DNA of 64,000 bases, from NCBI RefSeq assembly GCF_030848305.1, contig NZ_CP114598.1, positions 1,364,001-1,428,000 on the forward strand, given 5' to 3'. Shown in pieces: positions 29,513 to 39,576 of the stretch. The notes beneath the pieces were generated by a model. The model was not told the DNA's origin. It searched no databases and was given only the letters and a program-made list of their open reading frames with translations. This stretch comes from Akkermansia muciniphila. GTDB lineage: Bacteria > Verrucomicrobiota > Verrucomicrobiia > Verrucomicrobiales > Akkermansiaceae. Made by a program: the position numbers and the translations under genes. Positions within the stretch are counted from its first letter, which is position 1, and each line of letters starts with the position of its first letter.

Positions 29513-30262
29513 TTATTTTCTCCTTCTGCGGGCGGCAAATCCCATGAACGCGAGCAGGGACAATGCCGCTGCGGAGGGTTCCGGAACAGCGGCATAAGAA
29601 ACGGAGAGCGAACTCAGTTTCGTGCCGTTCAGGCCGTCATTATTCCAACCGGGGGCGCGGTGTCCAATGCTGTACATCTCATTTTGAGTGTCTCCTCCGT
29701 CAAGGTTTCCGGTATACCAGTTGATGTCGCTGATGGAAGCGGTGGCTGTGCTGGTGGCGGCGCCGTCATCAAGAGTGACGGTTACGTCATGACCCAGGAT
29801 GTCAACGGTTACCTTCGTCCACGTGTTTGCCGTCAGTCCGGCTCCCGGGATTGCTCCCGCGGCGGAAAGATTGCCGTTGGAGTTGATGGAAATGGCCCCG
29901 TTGCTGAGCCCCAGGCTGAAGCCGTTCCCGCTGCGGGCAACGTGAATGATATTCTCAAGGGAATTGTTGCCTCCCCATGAGATGTCCATGGTGATGCTCA
30001 TGGTCCCCTCCCCGGAAAGGGCTCCGTTCAGCATTTCCCGGAATACATTTGTACCGCGTTCGTCAAAGGTGGAGCCGGTAAGCACCAACCCTTTCTCTGG
30101 ATCCTGGGAGGTCGTGAAATTGCCTGTAGCAGTTCCCCCCATGACGGGAGCTGCGGAGGAAAATTCCCATGTATAGGTTGTCTCCGCTGCCTGTGCCGCA
30201 CCACAGAGAAACAGTCCTGTTCCCAAGGCAAACAACTTTTTAATAAATGGATTGATCATCAT
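29513..30262 (-). CDS. PEP-CTERM sorting-domain protein
   Basis: A 249-residue exported protein. Residues 1-25 form a signal peptide (MMINPFIKKLFALGTGLFL...). The body is beta-rich, with a LamG/concanavalin-like pattern (FSLGLSNGAISINSNGN, WTKVTVDILGHDVTVTLDDG). It ends in VPEPSAAALSLLAFMGFAARRRRK, a PEP motif, membrane span and basic tail recognised by an exosortase. Starts at 30262 or 30259 fit the signal peptide; 30283 would add seven residues. A 17-bp palindrome lies 31 bases upstream of the start. Confidence 0.88.
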   Translation of the reverse strand: MMINPFIKKLFALGTGLFLCGAAQAAETTYTWEFSSAAPVMGGTATGNFTTSQDPEKGLVLTGSTFDERGTNVFREMLNGALSGEGTMSITMDISWGGNNSLENIIHVARSGNGFSLGLSNGAISINSNGNLSAAGAIPGAGLTANTWTKVTVDILGHDVTVTLDDGAATSTATASISDINWYTGNLDGGDTQNEMYSIGHRAPGWNNDGLNGTKLSSLSVSYAAVPEPSAAALSLLAFMGFAARRRRK

Positions 30263-30292
30263 CAAAGTAATGGGTAAATGCAAAAATATTTA

Positions 30293-30309
30293 ACGGATTT
30301 CAAATCCGT
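30293..30309. promoter_or_regulatory. Palindrome upstream of the PEP-CTERM gene
   Basis: ACGGATTT-C-AAATCCGT is a perfect inverted repeat of 8-bp arms. An identical palindrome with a G in the centre occurs at 30448-30464, and a diverged one (14 of 17) lies 23 bases before the giant PEP-CTERM gene at 41787-41803. On the minus strand an AT-rich GATAAAAAT just before it could be the -10 box, which would put the palindrome in operator position. Confidence 0.55.
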
Positions 30310-30447
30310 CGCATTTTTATCCTGCCTTGTTCATTGATAGATAGCTTTTTGAAGATATTTTACCATACAATTTTCTGTATTCTCATTTATTCGACTGTAT
30401 TCTTTGATGAAGAAAATGAAAAAATTATGAACTTTACCCTTGCAAAA

Positions 30448-30464
30448 CGGATTTGAAATCCGTT
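30448..30464. promoter_or_regulatory. Second copy of the palindrome
   Basis: ACGGATTT-G-AAATCCGT, the reverse complement of the copy at 30293-30309, 155 bases away in an AT-rich gap. No gene start is next to it; it may be the operator of a lost gene or half of a looping pair. Confidence 0.5.
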
Positions 30465-30544
30465 GCCGGAAAACAGAAGAGGCCTTCCCTATTGAGTGGG
30501 CCGCCTCTATGTGTTAGGAGGGAGGCTGTAAATGGGGGAGTTTT

Positions 30545-30655
30545 TTAAGAAAAGCTCTTGATGAGGATCTGGCGCTGTTCTTTCAGTCTGTCCGGGAGTT
30601 TGTTGCCCGCTTTGTCGAACAGTTCGGTCTGGCTTTCCTGTTCGGTGCGGGTCGG
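30545..30655 (-). pseudogene. Decayed 3' fragment of a second pckG
   Basis: On the minus strand the segment reads [20 protein letters not shown] then QRQILIKSFS and stop. This matches the last 30 residues of the intact neighbouring pckG ([20 protein letters not shown] then [10 protein letters not shown]) with several substitutions. Just before it comes KTVTGISPTRTEQ, matching [13 protein letters not shown] of the intact gene, so about 30-40 codons between the two blocks have been lost. Upstream of about 30690 similarity fades. The divergence shows an old partial duplication rather than a recent one. Confidence 0.8.
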
Positions 30656-30793
30656 GGAAATGCCCGTCACGGTCTTCTGGCCTTGCCGGAAGCCGCTACA
30701 ATGCGGAACAGGAAGCCAAAGTGCAGAAGTAATCCCGCGAGTAATGATGGAAGGAGTTTAATTCTCAGGAAAGTCTCTTTTCAGAATAACAAG

Positions 30794-30819
30794 ACACCGC
30801 CCTGGTAACAGGGCGGTGT
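30794..30819 (-). terminator. Terminator of pckG
   Basis: A perfect 11-bp stem (30794-30804 with 30809-30819, loop GTAA) 36 bases beyond the pckG stop. The minus-strand tail (CTTGTTATTC) is only moderately T-rich. Confidence 0.75.
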
Positions 30820-30854
30820 CCGGGTATTAAGAGATTTCTCTTAAATGAGGTTCT

Positions 30855-32681
30855 TTAGGAGAAGCTCTTGATGAGGAGCTGGCGCTGTTCTTCCAGTTCG
30901 GCCGGGAGCTTCTTGCCCACCTTATCGAACAGTTCAGTCTGGCTTTCCAGTTCCGCCTGCCATTCGCTCGGGTTGAGAGCCATGTTGGCGTTGAACTGTT
31001 CTTCGCTGTAGTCGAGGCCCGTCTTATCCAGTTCGGCATAGGTCGGGGAGACGCCCAGCACGGTCTTCTGGCCTTCAGCCTTGCCCTTGGCGCGGCGCAG
31101 AATCCAGTCGAGAACGCGCATGTTGTCGCCGTAGCCCGGCCAGATGAAGTTGCCGTCCTTGTCCTTGCGGAACCAGTTCACGTTGAAGATCAGCGGAGGA
31201 TTGGCGACGGTCTTGCCCATGTCCAGCCAGTGCTGCCAGTAGTCGCCCACATGGTAGCCGATGAAGGGAAGCATGGCCATCGGGTCGCGGCGAACCTGAC
31301 CGATGTTGCCGAAGGCGGCGGCGGTCATTTCGGAACCCATCGTCGCGCCGACGTAAACGCCGTGCGTCCAGTCGCGGGACTGGAAGACAAGGGGCATGGT
31401 GGTGGCGCGGCGGCCGCCGAACAGGATCGCGGAGAGGGAAACGCCTTCCGGGTTCTGCCATTCGGGGTCGATCGTCGGGCACTGGGAGGCGGGGGCGGTG
31501 AAGCGGGCGTTCGGATGAGCGCACTTGCGTCCGCAGTCCGGGGTCCAGTCATTGCCCTGCCAGTCAATAGCGTGGGCGGGAGCGGGGCCGTCCATGCCTT
31601 CCCACCAGACGTCGCCGTCGTCGGTCAGGCCGACGTTGGTGAAGATGACGTTTTTCCTGATGGTGTCCATGGCGATCGGGTTCGTCTTGTAGGACGTGCC
31701 GGGAGCCACGCCGAAGTAGCCGTTTTCCGGGTTGATGGCATGGAAGGTTCCGTCTTCATGGGGCCAGATCCAGGCGATGTCGTCACCGATGATGGAGGTT
31801 TTCCAGCCGGCTTCCCGGTAGGAGGCGGGGGGAACGAGCATGGCCAGGTTGGTCTTGCCGCAGGCGGACGGGAATGCGCCGCCGACGTAGGCCTTGGTGC
31901 CGTCCGGGGATTCGATGCCCAGAAGGAGCATGTGTTCGGCCATCCACTTGTTCTTGCGGGCGATGGCGGAGGCGATGCGCAGGGCCAGGCACTTTTTGCC
32001 GAGCAGGGCGTTGCCGCCGTAACCGGAACCGAAGGACCAGATTTCTTCCGTTTCCGGGAAGTGGCAGATGTATTTTTCTTCGTTGCAGGGCCACGGCACG
32101 TCCACCTGGCCGTCTGCAAGCGGGGCGCCCACGGTGTGGAGGCAGGGAACGAACGTTCCGTAACCGTCACGCTTCGGGTTGCCGCCGCCCTTGACTTCGT
32201 CTTCAAGGCGCTTGAGAACCTGTTCGCCCATCTTGGTCATGATGCGCATGTTGGTCACGACATAGGGAGAGTCCGTGATTTCAATGCCGATCTTGGCCAG
32301 GGGGGAGTCCAGGGGACCCATGCAGAAGGGAATCACGTACATGGTACGGCCCTTCATGCAGCCATTGAAGAGGCCCTTCAGTTTGGCCTTCATTTCAACG
32401 GGATCGGCCCAGTGGTTGGTCGGGCCGGCGTCTTCTTCCTTCTCGCTGCAGATGAACGTGCGGTCTTCCACACGGGCCACATCGGAGGGGGTGGAACGGG
32501 CGAGGAAGCATCCGGGGCGCTTCTCGGGGTTCAGTTTGATAAAGGTGCCCTTTTCTACCATCATGTTGCAAAGCTCGTCATTTTCTTCCTGAGAGCCGTT
32601 GCACCAGTAGATGGAGTCGGGTTGGCAAAGCTGGGCGATTTCTTCGACCCACTTCTTAGCTGCTTCGTGAGTGGTACTCAT
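30855..32681 (-). CDS. pckG: Phosphoenolpyruvate carboxykinase (GTP)
   Basis: A 608-residue GTP-type PEPCK. The P-loop [12 protein letters not shown] contains the reactive Cys of the GTP class. [11 protein letters not shown] is the second metal and nucleotide segment, [12 protein letters not shown] the R-loop-like block, [22 protein letters not shown] the GTP-binding region. Consistent with mixed-acid/succinate metabolism, it may act in either direction (PEP to oxaloacetate in anaerobes). The start at 32681 ([14 protein letters not shown]) gives the normal length; the frame is open further but without coding character. A decayed paralogous 3' end follows at 30545. Confidence 0.96.
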   Translation of the reverse strand: MSTTHEAAKKWVEEIAQLCQPDSIYWCNGSQEENDELCNMMVEKGTFIKLNPEKRPGCFLARSTPSDVARVEDRTFICSEKEEDAGPTNHWADPVEMKAKLKGLFNGCMKGRTMYVIPFCMGPLDSPLAKIGIEITDSPYVVTNMRIMTKMGEQVLKRLEDEVKGGGNPKRDGYGTFVPCLHTVGAPLADGQVDVPWPCNEEKYICHFPETEEIWSFGSGYGGNALLGKKCLALRIASAIARKNKWMAEHMLLLGIESPDGTKAYVGGAFPSACGKTNLAMLVPPASYREAGWKTSIIGDDIAWIWPHEDGTFHAINPENGYFGVAPGTSYKTNPIAMDTIRKNVIFTNVGLTDDGDVWWEGMDGPAPAHAIDWQGNDWTPDCGRKCAHPNARFTAPASQCPTIDPEWQNPEGVSLSAILFGGRRATTMPLVFQSRDWTHGVYVGATMGSEMTAAAFGNIGQVRRDPMAMLPFIGYHVGDYWQHWLDMGKTVANPPLIFNVNWFRKDKDGNFIWPGYGDNMRVLDWILRRAKGKAEGQKTVLGVSPTYAELDKTGLDYSEEQFNANMALNPSEWQAELESQTELFDKVGKKLPAELEEQRQLLIKSFS

Positions 32682-32933
32682 GGTGCAGACAGTGTACGCG
32701 CGGAAATAGCCGTTGGCAAGTCTCCCGTGCGGCTTTTTGTGGGGCGGTTTTGTTTCTTCGGGCATGGAAACCGCATGCGGGGGAAGGCGTTGCCCTGATT
32801 GCCGGAGGGCCGTGCGCGGGGCTTCCTTCAGGCCCGCCCTTTTTCCTGGCGCCGTGTTCCGGAAAGAGTGAAAAAGACTGTTTTGACTGGAAATCTGCTT
32901 GCCAGCTCGCCCGCGATAGTCTAGGGAAGAATC

Positions 32934-33605
32934 ATGAATGTTAGAATGTTGTCGGCAAATGTGGCGTTTCTGATGCTGTCGGTTCTGCTGGCGGCGTGTT
33001 CGGACGCCCCGCGCCCGCCTGCCGTCAGCTTCAGGATTCAGAATGCGCCTCCCGTGCCGCGCACCATGTCCCAGATGTCCAGAGAGGTGCATATCAGCCG
33101 CGATTTCATGTCCCCGCGCTCCCGTGCGCGTCGTGCCGCCCATTCCATGCATCCGCGGTTTATCACGATTCACAGCACCGCCAATCCCAAGGGTGACGCC
33201 GCGGCGCATGCCCGGGCGTTGAAAAGGGGGGCCATGGGGTCCCTGAACTGGCATTTTACGGTGGACCAGTATCAAGCCGTCCAGCATATTCCGCTGAATG
33301 AGACGGGGCGCCATGCGGACCGGGGCGGCCCCGGGGACATGTATTCCATCGGCATTGAGATGGGGGAGGTAAGGAGCCACAACCCCATCATTACCTGGAA
33401 CCGCTCCGCCAAGCTGACGGCAGTGCTGATGAAACAGTACCATATTCCGCTCCGCAATGTGGTTCCCCATTATTACTGGACGGGCAAGAATTGTCCGGCC
33501 CCGCTGCTGACCAACGGCCGCCCGGGCCATAAATGGAGCTGGTTCATTTCCCGCGTAGACTATTACAGGCGCTGTCTGGAGACGCGTCCCGCCGCGGCGC
33601 TCTGA
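32934..33605 (+). CDS. N-acetylmuramoyl-L-alanine amidase lipoprotein
   Basis: A 223-residue amidase_2-type protein. A lipoprotein signal ends at LLAAC (cysteine at residue 22). The catalytic domain contains FITIHSTA (zinc His), [30 protein letters not shown], and [13 protein letters not shown] with the second zinc His and Cys position. It would cleave the amide between muramic acid and L-alanine in peptidoglycan, in the periplasm. It ends 44 bases before recG. Confidence 0.87.
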   Translation: MNVRMLSANVAFLMLSVLLAACSDAPRPPAVSFRIQNAPPVPRTMSQMSREVHISRDFMSPRSRARRAAHSMHPRFITIHSTANPKGDAAAHARALKRGAMGSLNWHFTVDQYQAVQHIPLNETGRHADRGGPGDMYSIGIEMGEVRSHNPIITWNRSAKLTAVLMKQYHIPLRNVVPHYYWTGKNCPAPLLTNGRPGHKWSWFISRVDYYRRCLETRPAAAL

Positions 33606-33649
33606 CGGAGGCGCGCGATGGAATTGAGGTGGGGTATGTTTTTGGATTC

Positions 33650-35716
33650 ATGGCTGGAGAATTGCTGTTAACGACTCCTCTGGAGGAATGCGTTTTTATC
33701 CGCCCCAGAGAGTTGGCGGCCATGCAGGCGGCGGGAATGGCTTCCGTACGGGATTTGCTGTTCATGCTTCCGCGCAGGTATGAGGACCGCCGCATGTTTG
33801 ACCGCTATGATTCCCTGTCTTCCGGCGTTCCCGTCTGTTTGAGAGGGAGGGTGGTGGATGTGGGCTGGAAAGGCTGGGGCGGCCGGGGCGGCAAGAGCCG
33901 GGGGCGGTATGTGGAAGCCGTGCTGGCGGATGAGCAGTCTTTGGGGCAGGCCCGTTTTTCCTGCCTGTGGTTCAGCATGCCGGGCGTAGCCAGGATGTTG
34001 TGCGCCGGGCAGGAGATGATTGTGTACGGGCGCATGAAACCGTATGGGAAAAAGCTCAGCATGGTTCATCCGGATTTTGAAATAATCCGGGAGGGGGATG
34101 AGCAGTCCATTCATCTGAACCGCATTGTTCCCGTGTATGGCGGCCGCATGGGGATTGCCGTCCGCAGGTTGCGGGAAATCGTGTGGGAGACGCTGTCCGG
34201 GCTTTCCCCGGTTCCGGAACCGGAGGTGTACGAGTTTGTGCCGGACGTTCCGTGCAAAACGGCATTGAGGGATCTTCATTTTCCGGAGACCGCAGAGGCG
34301 CGGGACCGGGCCAGGCGCCGTTTTGCGCTGGAGGAATGCCTGGCTCAGCAGTTGAATGTGGCTTACAGGAGAAGGCGGGCGGATGAAGTGCCCGGCATGC
34401 GGACCGCAGGCTCCTGCCATTTGGTGAAGGATTTGGCGGATTCCCTGCCGTTTGAGCTGACGGAGGCCCAGAAGCGCTGCGTGAGGGAGATTTACCGGGA
34501 TATGAAAGCCCCCCGTTCCATGAACCGCCTGCTCCAGGGGGATGTGGGGTCCGGGAAGACGCTGGTGGCTCTGTGCGCCATGCTCCTGGCTGTGGAGCAC
34601 GGTTATTCCGCCGTGATGATGGCTCCCACGCAAATTCTGGCGGAACAGCATTATTTGAAGTTCCGGCAGATGCTGGACAGGCTGGATGTGCCCGTTTCCC
34701 TGGTGACGGCGGACAGGAAGGAGGAATCCCATGTGTCGTTCGGCAAGAAGGGGGGGATTGTGGTCGGCACGCATGCCCTGCTGTACGGGAAAAATGTGCC
34801 GGAGCGCGTGGGGCTGGTCGTGATTGACGAACAGCACAAATTCGGCGTGAACCAGCGGGAGAAGCTGATTGGCCGGGAAGAGCGCCCCGACGTGCTGGTG
34901 ATGACCGCTACCCCCATACCCCGTACGCTGACGCTGACTTTTTACGGGGAGCTTGACGTTTCCATCCTGGACGGCGTGCCGGGGGGGCGCAGGGCCGTCG
35001 TGACGGCCATCCGTACGGAAAAGGATAAGGAAAAAGTGCTGGCATTCGTTCGGAACCAGCTGGAGGAAGGGAGGCAGATTTACGTGGTTTCCCCCCTGAT
35101 TGACGGGGAGGATTCCCGGAAGGGGAAAGCCGTGACGAAGGAATGGGACGAGTGGAAGGCGCTGCTGCCTCATGTGGATGTGGGGCTGCTGCACGGCAGG
35201 ATGTCTTCAGAGGAGAAGGAGGCGGTGATGAAGGACTTCCGCGCCAACCGCGTCAGCGTGCTGGTGTCCACCACGGTGGTGGAGGTGGGGGTGGATGTTC
35301 CTAATGCCACGGTGATGATTATCAACAACGCGGAAAGCTTCGGGCTTTCCCAGCTTCATCAGCTCCGGGGGCGCATCGGCCGCGGTTCGCACAAGTCCTA
35401 CTGCATTTTGATGACGGCTGCCCGTCCGGAGGATGAGCAATGGGAGAAGCTGCGTATCGTGGAGACTACGGCGAACGGGTTTGACCTGGCGGAACAGGAT
35501 TTGAGGCTCCGCGGCCCAGGAGACGTGCTGGGCACGTCCCAGAGCGGCCTGAAGGGCGTGCGCTTTGAGGAATGGCTGCTGGACGCGCGCCTGATCCACC
35601 GCGGCCGGCAGCTGGCGGAGGCTATTCTGGCGGAAGATCCCAATCTGGAATCCGCCAAATACCGCCCTCTCCGTTTTCTGCTGGAAAACGGGGCGGAGAG
35701 GCGTGTGGCCGGTTAA
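33650..35716 (+). CDS. recG: ATP-dependent DNA helicase RecG
   Basis: A 688-residue branch-migration helicase. The N-terminal OB/wedge domain is at about 60-160 (CLRGRVVDVGWKG). Helicase motifs follow: QGDVGSGKTLVA (I), MAPTQILAEQHY (Ia), VVIDEQHKFGVNQR (DEQH, typical of RecG), MTATPIPRTLTLT (III), LLHGRM (IV), STTVVEVGVDVPNA (V) and QLRGRIGRG (VI). The C-terminal NGFDLAEQDLRLRGPGDVLGTSQSG is diagnostic. The start at 33650 is chosen as the first ATG that opens the family-like sequence. Confidence 0.95.
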   Translation: MAGELLLTTPLEECVFIRPRELAAMQAAGMASVRDLLFMLPRRYEDRRMFDRYDSLSSGVPVCLRGRVVDVGWKGWGGRGGKSRGRYVEAVLADEQSLGQARFSCLWFSMPGVARMLCAGQEMIVYGRMKPYGKKLSMVHPDFEIIREGDEQSIHLNRIVPVYGGRMGIAVRRLREIVWETLSGLSPVPEPEVYEFVPDVPCKTALRDLHFPETAEARDRARRRFALEECLAQQLNVAYRRRRADEVPGMRTAGSCHLVKDLADSLPFELTEAQKRCVREIYRDMKAPRSMNRLLQGDVGSGKTLVALCAMLLAVEHGYSAVMMAPTQILAEQHYLKFRQMLDRLDVPVSLVTADRKEESHVSFGKKGGIVVGTHALLYGKNVPERVGLVVIDEQHKFGVNQREKLIGREERPDVLVMTATPIPRTLTLTFYGELDVSILDGVPGGRRAVVTAIRTEKDKEKVLAFVRNQLEEGRQIYVVSPLIDGEDSRKGKAVTKEWDEWKALLPHVDVGLLHGRMSSEEKEAVMKDFRANRVSVLVSTTVVEVGVDVPNATVMIINNAESFGLSQLHQLRGRIGRGSHKSYCILMTAARPEDEQWEKLRIVETTANGFDLAEQDLRLRGPGDVLGTSQSGLKGVRFEEWLLDARLIHRGRQLAEAILAEDPNLESAKYRPLRFLLENGAERRVAG

Positions 35717-35853
35717 GATTATTTTTCTGCCGTTTGCTGACGGTCAGCCTGTAAGGGGCGCATGACAGATAAGAGGGCAACGATTTGCCTGCCGGAATGC
35801 GTCTAAAGAGGCAAAGAAGATGTTTCTTCTTCAACCCGAACACCGATAAAACA

Positions 35854-36297
35854 ATGATTCAAACGTATCAAGTACTCCCTGTGGTGGCTATCGTATGCTC
35901 CGCCTCCGCCATTGCCCAGAACGCTGCCGATCCCGTGCAGATGGTCAAACAGAATATCGACCTGATTTCGTCCGCCAACAAGGTTTTGGACGACGTCAAG
36001 GACAACGCCGCTGTCGAAATCGCCATCAAGCAGCTCAATGCGTTGACCCAGCAGGCCAAGCAGCTGGACAAGTCCATGGAAAAGATGAAACTTACTTCCG
36101 AGCAGGCTATCCGCATCACCAAGTTGAACGGAGATGCCCAGGACACCATCGTGGACATGCTGGAAAATTGCGAACGCATTCAAAAGGATAAGCTGATGAC
36201 GCCGGCCCTGCTCAAGGCGGTAAATGATTTTGCCGACGCCGCCAACATCGACGTGGTGGAAACGATTACGACCGTAGAGCAAATTGTGGAAGATTAA
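35854..36297 (+). CDS. Small exported helical protein of unknown function
   Basis: A 147-residue protein with a signal peptide (MIQTYQVLPVVAIVCSASAIAQ). The mature part is predicted helical with heptad-like spacing (VKQNIDLISSANKVLDDVKD, QLNALTQQAKQLDKSMEKMK). No family is recognised. A good terminator follows. Confidence 0.72.
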   Translation: MIQTYQVLPVVAIVCSASAIAQNAADPVQMVKQNIDLISSANKVLDDVKDNAAVEIAIKQLNALTQQAKQLDKSMEKMKLTSEQAIRITKLNGDAQDTIVDMLENCERIQKDKLMTPALLKAVNDFADAANIDVVETITTVEQIVED

Positions 36298-36329
36298 GTG
36301 ACCTGCTTATCAAAAAACCTTTGACTGGT

Positions 36330-36366
36330 AAGGCCGCCTCCCGAAGAAGGCGGCCTTATTTTTTAA
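36330..36366 (+). terminator. Terminator after the small exported protein
   Basis: A perfect 10-bp stem (AAGGCCGCCT with AGGCGGCCTT, loop CCCGAAGA) is followed by ATTTTTTAA. It lies 32 bases after the stop at 36297 and just before the convergent actB end at 36384. Confidence 0.9.
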
Positions 36367-36383
36367 TGAAGGGCCGTTGTTCA

Positions 36384-39370
36384 TCAATCTCCGGGCAGGG
36401 CGTGTAATTTCTCCATGGCCGGGTTGGGGTTTCCTGCCGGAATCAGGTAGCCCGTGCCGGGAGACGTGCCCAGGCGGGAGAGAAGGTCCTGGTGGCGCGG
36501 CAGGGACTTGGCGCGGAAAACGGCTGCGGCGGGGTCCAGCGCATTGCCGAAGGTGATGGCCCCCATCGGGCATGCGAGCTGGCAGGCCGTTTGAGCCGCT
36601 CCGTCCGGAAGCCGCATGTCTTGAGCCGTCACATGAATGGAGGTGGACGGCTGGCCCGGATGCTCCTTCATCAAGCGGGCTTTGTGCCTGATTTTGGCGC
36701 GTTCCACCATCTGGACGCAGTAGGTGCATTTTTCCATGACGCCGCGGGAGCGGACGGTGACATTGGGATTGCGCTGAAGGCGCGTGGCCCGTTCCGATGC
36801 TTTGGCGTAATCAAAGAAATTGAAGCGCCGCGCCTTGTACGGGCAGTTGGTTGCGCAGTACCGGGTGCCCCAGCACCGGGCGTACACCATGGCGTTCAGG
36901 CCCTCCGTAGTATGGACGGTGGCATTGACGGGGCATACGGATTCGCATGGGGCGCTGCCGCACTGCTGGCAGGCCACGGGGATGGCGGTGAGCGTCCCTT
37001 CCTCCGTGAAATACCTGTCAATGCGTATCCAGTCCAGGGCGCGGCCCCTGGCCATCTGGTCACGGCCCACCACGGGAATGTTATTTTCCGCGCGGCATGC
37101 AATCATGCAGGCGTTGCAGCCGATGCAGCGGGACGTGTCAATGGCCATTTTCCACTGGTAAACGGCATCCGCGCCGGGAGGGGGAGAGGAGGAGCGGGCC
37201 GGGCCGGGATGGCGGGAGAAAGGGGCAGGCTGCATAACGGGGCTTTGAACGGCCTCCGTACGCTCCGGAAGGGGGGCCAGAGCAATCTGTGCCGGGGCAA
37301 TGCCGGGTGCCGCCGTTTCTTCCATTTGTCTGCGGAACTCATATCCGGCGGAATTTTCCTGCTTTTCCGCTACGTGGTTGATGCCGCCGTAACCCAGAGG
37401 AAGAACAATGAGATGATCCGCCACTCCCGGAACGGGACACAGGATGACTTCCATTTGCATGGAGGGGGCGGCGAGCGTGCAGCGCATGGGCTCGGAATCC
37501 GACCCTCCCAGCCGCAGAAAGGTGGCGGGGGAGACCTGTGCGGACGCCGCCCAGCTGACGCCCGTTACGGGGTCCGGGCATTCCTGCATCCAGGCGTTGC
37601 GTTTCCAGCGCCCGTCCCCAACGGAATAGTCCGGGCAGAATTGCAGTTCCAGCATCCCGTTTTCCAGTTTTTTCCCGCGGCCTCCGAGAGATGCTGCGGG
37701 CGTTTGTGCCATGGCGGTTCCAAGAGCCGTTTCTTCCTGCGGGGACAGGGGGGCATAGGCCGTTTCTTCCGAATAACCGCGCTGGAGCGCCCGGGCCCAG
37801 GCCGCCGCTTTATTTTCCGGATTCACGGCCCGTTCAAAGCATTTGCGTGCTCTGTGGTAAACGGGGGAGAGGCGGGCGGGGGAATTGTCCGCTGTGGTGA
37901 GCTGGCCTTTGGTGGAAAGCAGGCCGGAGAGCACTTCTTCCGGAGAAACGCCCCCGTACAGGGGAAGAATGACCGGCTGGCGGTAGCAGAATCTGCCCCG
38001 GCAGTCCCGCTCCACTCCCCATGATTCCAGAAAGTGGGCCGCCGGCAGATGCCAGCGGCAGACGCGGGAGGTCTCATCTTCATACATTCCTAGGTGGATG
38101 CTTTCCACCCCGTTCAGGGCTTCCGACAGGCCGGAACTGCGCCCGGAATCCAGCACGGGATTTCCCGCGTCCAGCAAAAAAACGATTTCCGCCTTTTTCT
38201 CCCTGATGTCCCGAATGAAATCCTCCAGCGTCCCATAAGGAGCCGGCCGCGGAGCCTTGAATAATTGGATGGATGTTCCCAGGGAGCCGAGAAGACGGTT
38301 GATCTTCCAGACAAGGCCGGACAGTTCCGGATGATTGTCTCCCAGAAGAACCACGCTTTCTCCGGGGTGGCCGGATAAGTCATCCGCGCAGCAGCGGAGC
38401 CAGGCGAGTTCCCTTTCCGTCAGGGAACAGTCCGTTTCCGGGGGGAAGGAGGTTGGACGGAGTTTTTTTTGCCGGAAAGATAGCGGAACAGTTCCTCCAG
38501 GAAAAACGCCAGGCGCGCGGGGGAAACGGGCAGCCTGTGGTCGGCATGGGCCCCGGTCAGGGAAACGCGGCCCTCTACAGCGTAAAGGCGTGTACGGTTT
38601 GGGTTCTCTTCTTTGTAATGAAGCCCTTCCGGGGAGCGGGACGCAATGAAGTCGCGCGTATTTCCATAGGGGTTTTGATGAAGAAAATCGCAATCCAGGG
38701 AGAGGATGCGCCTGGCGCGCGCAAAACGCACGCGGAATCGTACTTCTTCCGGCAGCCCTGCCTGCATGCCGGAACCCGGTTCGGGCACAGGGGAATGCCG
38801 GTAAATGCGCACGAGCGGGTTTTTCCTGGTTATTTCCTCCAGCAGGGAATGGAGCAGAGGGGAATTCGAGGGGGGGAGGAGAAGGCCGACGCTGCCCCCG
38901 TTCCGAAGGTTGCGGGACCAGGAAGAAAAGGCTCCCCGGAATTCGTCTTCGGAGGCCGGCTTGCCGTTGAACAGGATATGCTTGCTGCGGCCGGGGTCGT
39001 AAAGGTCCAGAATGGAGGCCTGGGCCGCGGCCGGCAGCCCCGGACCTTCCGGGTATTGCAGGGAGGGAATCAATTTGACGGGGCGTCCTTCATAACAGGC
39101 GGCCAGTACGGGCTGCGCGTTTCCGCTCATGGCCAGGCAGGTGGCGTAAGCCGTTTCCACGCCGGGAACGGACCATTCCGGCCCTTCATTGTAGGGCACC
39201 AGGTATTTTTCCACACGGCGGCAGGCCGGAAGCCCTATCCCCGCCAGGGCCGCTCCCGCGCCCATCCATTTCATGAAGGAACGCCGCGTTATTCCCCGCT
39301 CTTCTTCGGGAAGAAAAGCGGGGTGGTTACGGGGAATTTCATTCTGGGAAAATGGCGGGGGGGAAGTCAA
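36384..39370 (-). pseudogene. Alternative complex III subunit ActB (molybdopterin-oxidoreductase-like / ferredoxin), frameshifted
   Basis: Two frames together give a nearly full ActB. The first (39370-38420) holds a Tat-type region RRSFMKWMGAGAALAGIGL and the vestigial molybdopterin-like domain; the second carries the rest and a C-terminal four-cluster ferredoxin domain (CIGCNACMIACR, CQQCGSAPCESVCP, CWGTRYCATNCPYK, CTYCVQM). The frames meet at an A8 run (minus strand of 38463-38470); nine A would join them. The only start codon after the upstream stop is TTG at 39370, and the usual N-terminal extension of Tat-variant ActB is missing. ActC-ActF are absent. In ACIII, ActB passes electrons within the quinol-oxidising complex; here it is probably decaying. 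A -1 slippage at AAAAAAAAC is an alternative. Confidence 0.82.
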
Positions 39371-39576
39371 ACCGGGCAGTGATGGGGATTGATGAAACAG
39401 GAATGGCTTTTTTTAGGAAATCCGGAGAGTGAAATCAAGCGGTGATTGACGGCGGTTGTTGTCTCCGGGCCAATCACGGATCGGCAGGGAACGGGAGGAA
39501 ACGTTTTTTACGGAATCCCGTGCCGTTGATGACGCCGTATCCGGGAATGCCGCGGATGTCAAACAGGCCAGGGTGG

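Noticed and set aside
30690-30749. A short plus-strand tail (SRYNAEQEAKVQK then stop)
   Set aside because: It resembles a gene end, but no upstream coding region or homologue can be shown; it overlaps the faded edge of the pckG remnant.
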